From Nanobdellota archaeon (GTDB lineage: Archaea; Nanobdellota; Nanobdellia; SCGC-AAA011-G17; GW2011-AR17), in the NCBI GenBank assembly GCA_018830945.1, contig JAHJRD010000086.1, positions 1 through 36,631 on the forward strand: DNA of 36,631 nt, read 5' to 3'. Of the stretch, positions 36,501-36,631 are shown piece by piece. A model generated the notes under the pieces. The model was not told the DNA's origin and ran no database searches. It saw nothing but the letters and a program-made list of their open reading frames with translations. The translations under genes and the position numbers were made by a program. How positions within the stretch are numbered: the stretch's first letter is position 1; every line of letters starts with the position of its first letter.

Positions 36501-36631
36501 TTAGTTGACGTCATCTGTTTTCTTAAAGTTAGCGGCAAGTTCGATGAGACCCATCAATTTATTTCTTCCGAGAATGTATTTTACTCCAGCTTCCTCTGCC
36601 GGAGTTTTCCCATTAAGCCCCATGTGAGGAT
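36501..36631 (-). CDS. C-terminal end of a DDE-type transposase, cut by window edge
   Basis: The minus-strand frame ends at 36501 and reads PHMGLNGKTPAEEAG, then VKYILGRNKLMGLIELAANF, then KKTDDVN and a stop. RPHxGLxGKTPAExAG is the typical end of integrase-core transposases (IS481/IS6-like) found in archaea. Only about 43 codons are in the window, so neither the catalytic triad nor an element end on the right can be seen. It is too short to be listed as a full gene. Confidence 0.75.
   Translation of the reverse strand, partial: PHMGLNGKTPAEEAGVKYILGRNKLMGLIELAANFKKTDDVN

Noticed and set aside
1-36631. CRISPR array
   Set aside because: No regularly spaced repeats of 25-40 bases with unique spacers were seen; the short repeats found are two-copy or hairpins.

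Overview
The window reads as a piece of an archaeal chromosome, most likely from a DPANN lineage of the Woesearchaeota/Pacearchaeota kind. The archaeal markers are clamp-loader RFC small and large subunits, an OB-fold single-strand DNA-binding protein, diphthine synthase, TrmY, an archaeal-type SRP RNA, a TrmB-like regulator, class III signal peptide pilin-like proteins, and TATA boxes 20-30 bases before leaderless start codons. The lineage name is an inference from gene style; there is no rRNA gene to test it.

Layout. 1-2153: a LutA/LutB-like iron-sulfur pair. 2185-5170 (minus): three exported or membrane proteins, including a large secreted metallopeptidase with a CARDB-like domain. 5269-5595: a small unknown protein. 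5727-13966: a replication block (rfcS, coiled-coil protein, rfcL, OB-fold protein) split by a two-gene cassette (TMEM260-like O-mannosyltransferase and a large surface protein) that is flanked by perfect 57-bp direct repeats. 13956-21312: a DUF192 protein and two groups of pilin-like and cysteine-rich surface proteins, with trmY, a DUF2769 protein and rubrerythrin between them.

21309-26295 (minus) is the most interesting region. Six genes with overlapping or touching ends encode, in order of transcription: an unknown 139-aa protein, a JAMM/JAB protease-like protein, a protein with an E2-like His-Pro...Ile-Cys signature, an E1-like protein with two adenylation-type halves, an Lrp-like HTH protein and a membrane-anchored protein. 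I read the first four as a ubiquitin-like conjugation/deconjugation system of the general Bil/PRTRC type, with the first gene as the candidate modifier. The JAMM and E1 assignments rest on clear motifs; the E2 and modifier roles are inferences.

26434-36631 is accessory-like: a voltage-sensor-like membrane protein, a PIN protein facing a ribbon-helix-helix protein, the SRP RNA gene, an array of three perfect hairpins, an MNT/HEPN pair, a CPT-like kinase, a Fic-fold protein whose catalytic His is Gln, a MazG-like protein, a methyltransferase/TrmB divergent pair with a shared inverted repeat, dphB, an HD hydrolase, tRNA-Ser(GCT), a RelE-like protein convergent with a small winged-helix-like protein, and the C-terminal end of a transposase cut by the window edge.

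All calls come from reading the sequence and protein motifs; no database search was run.
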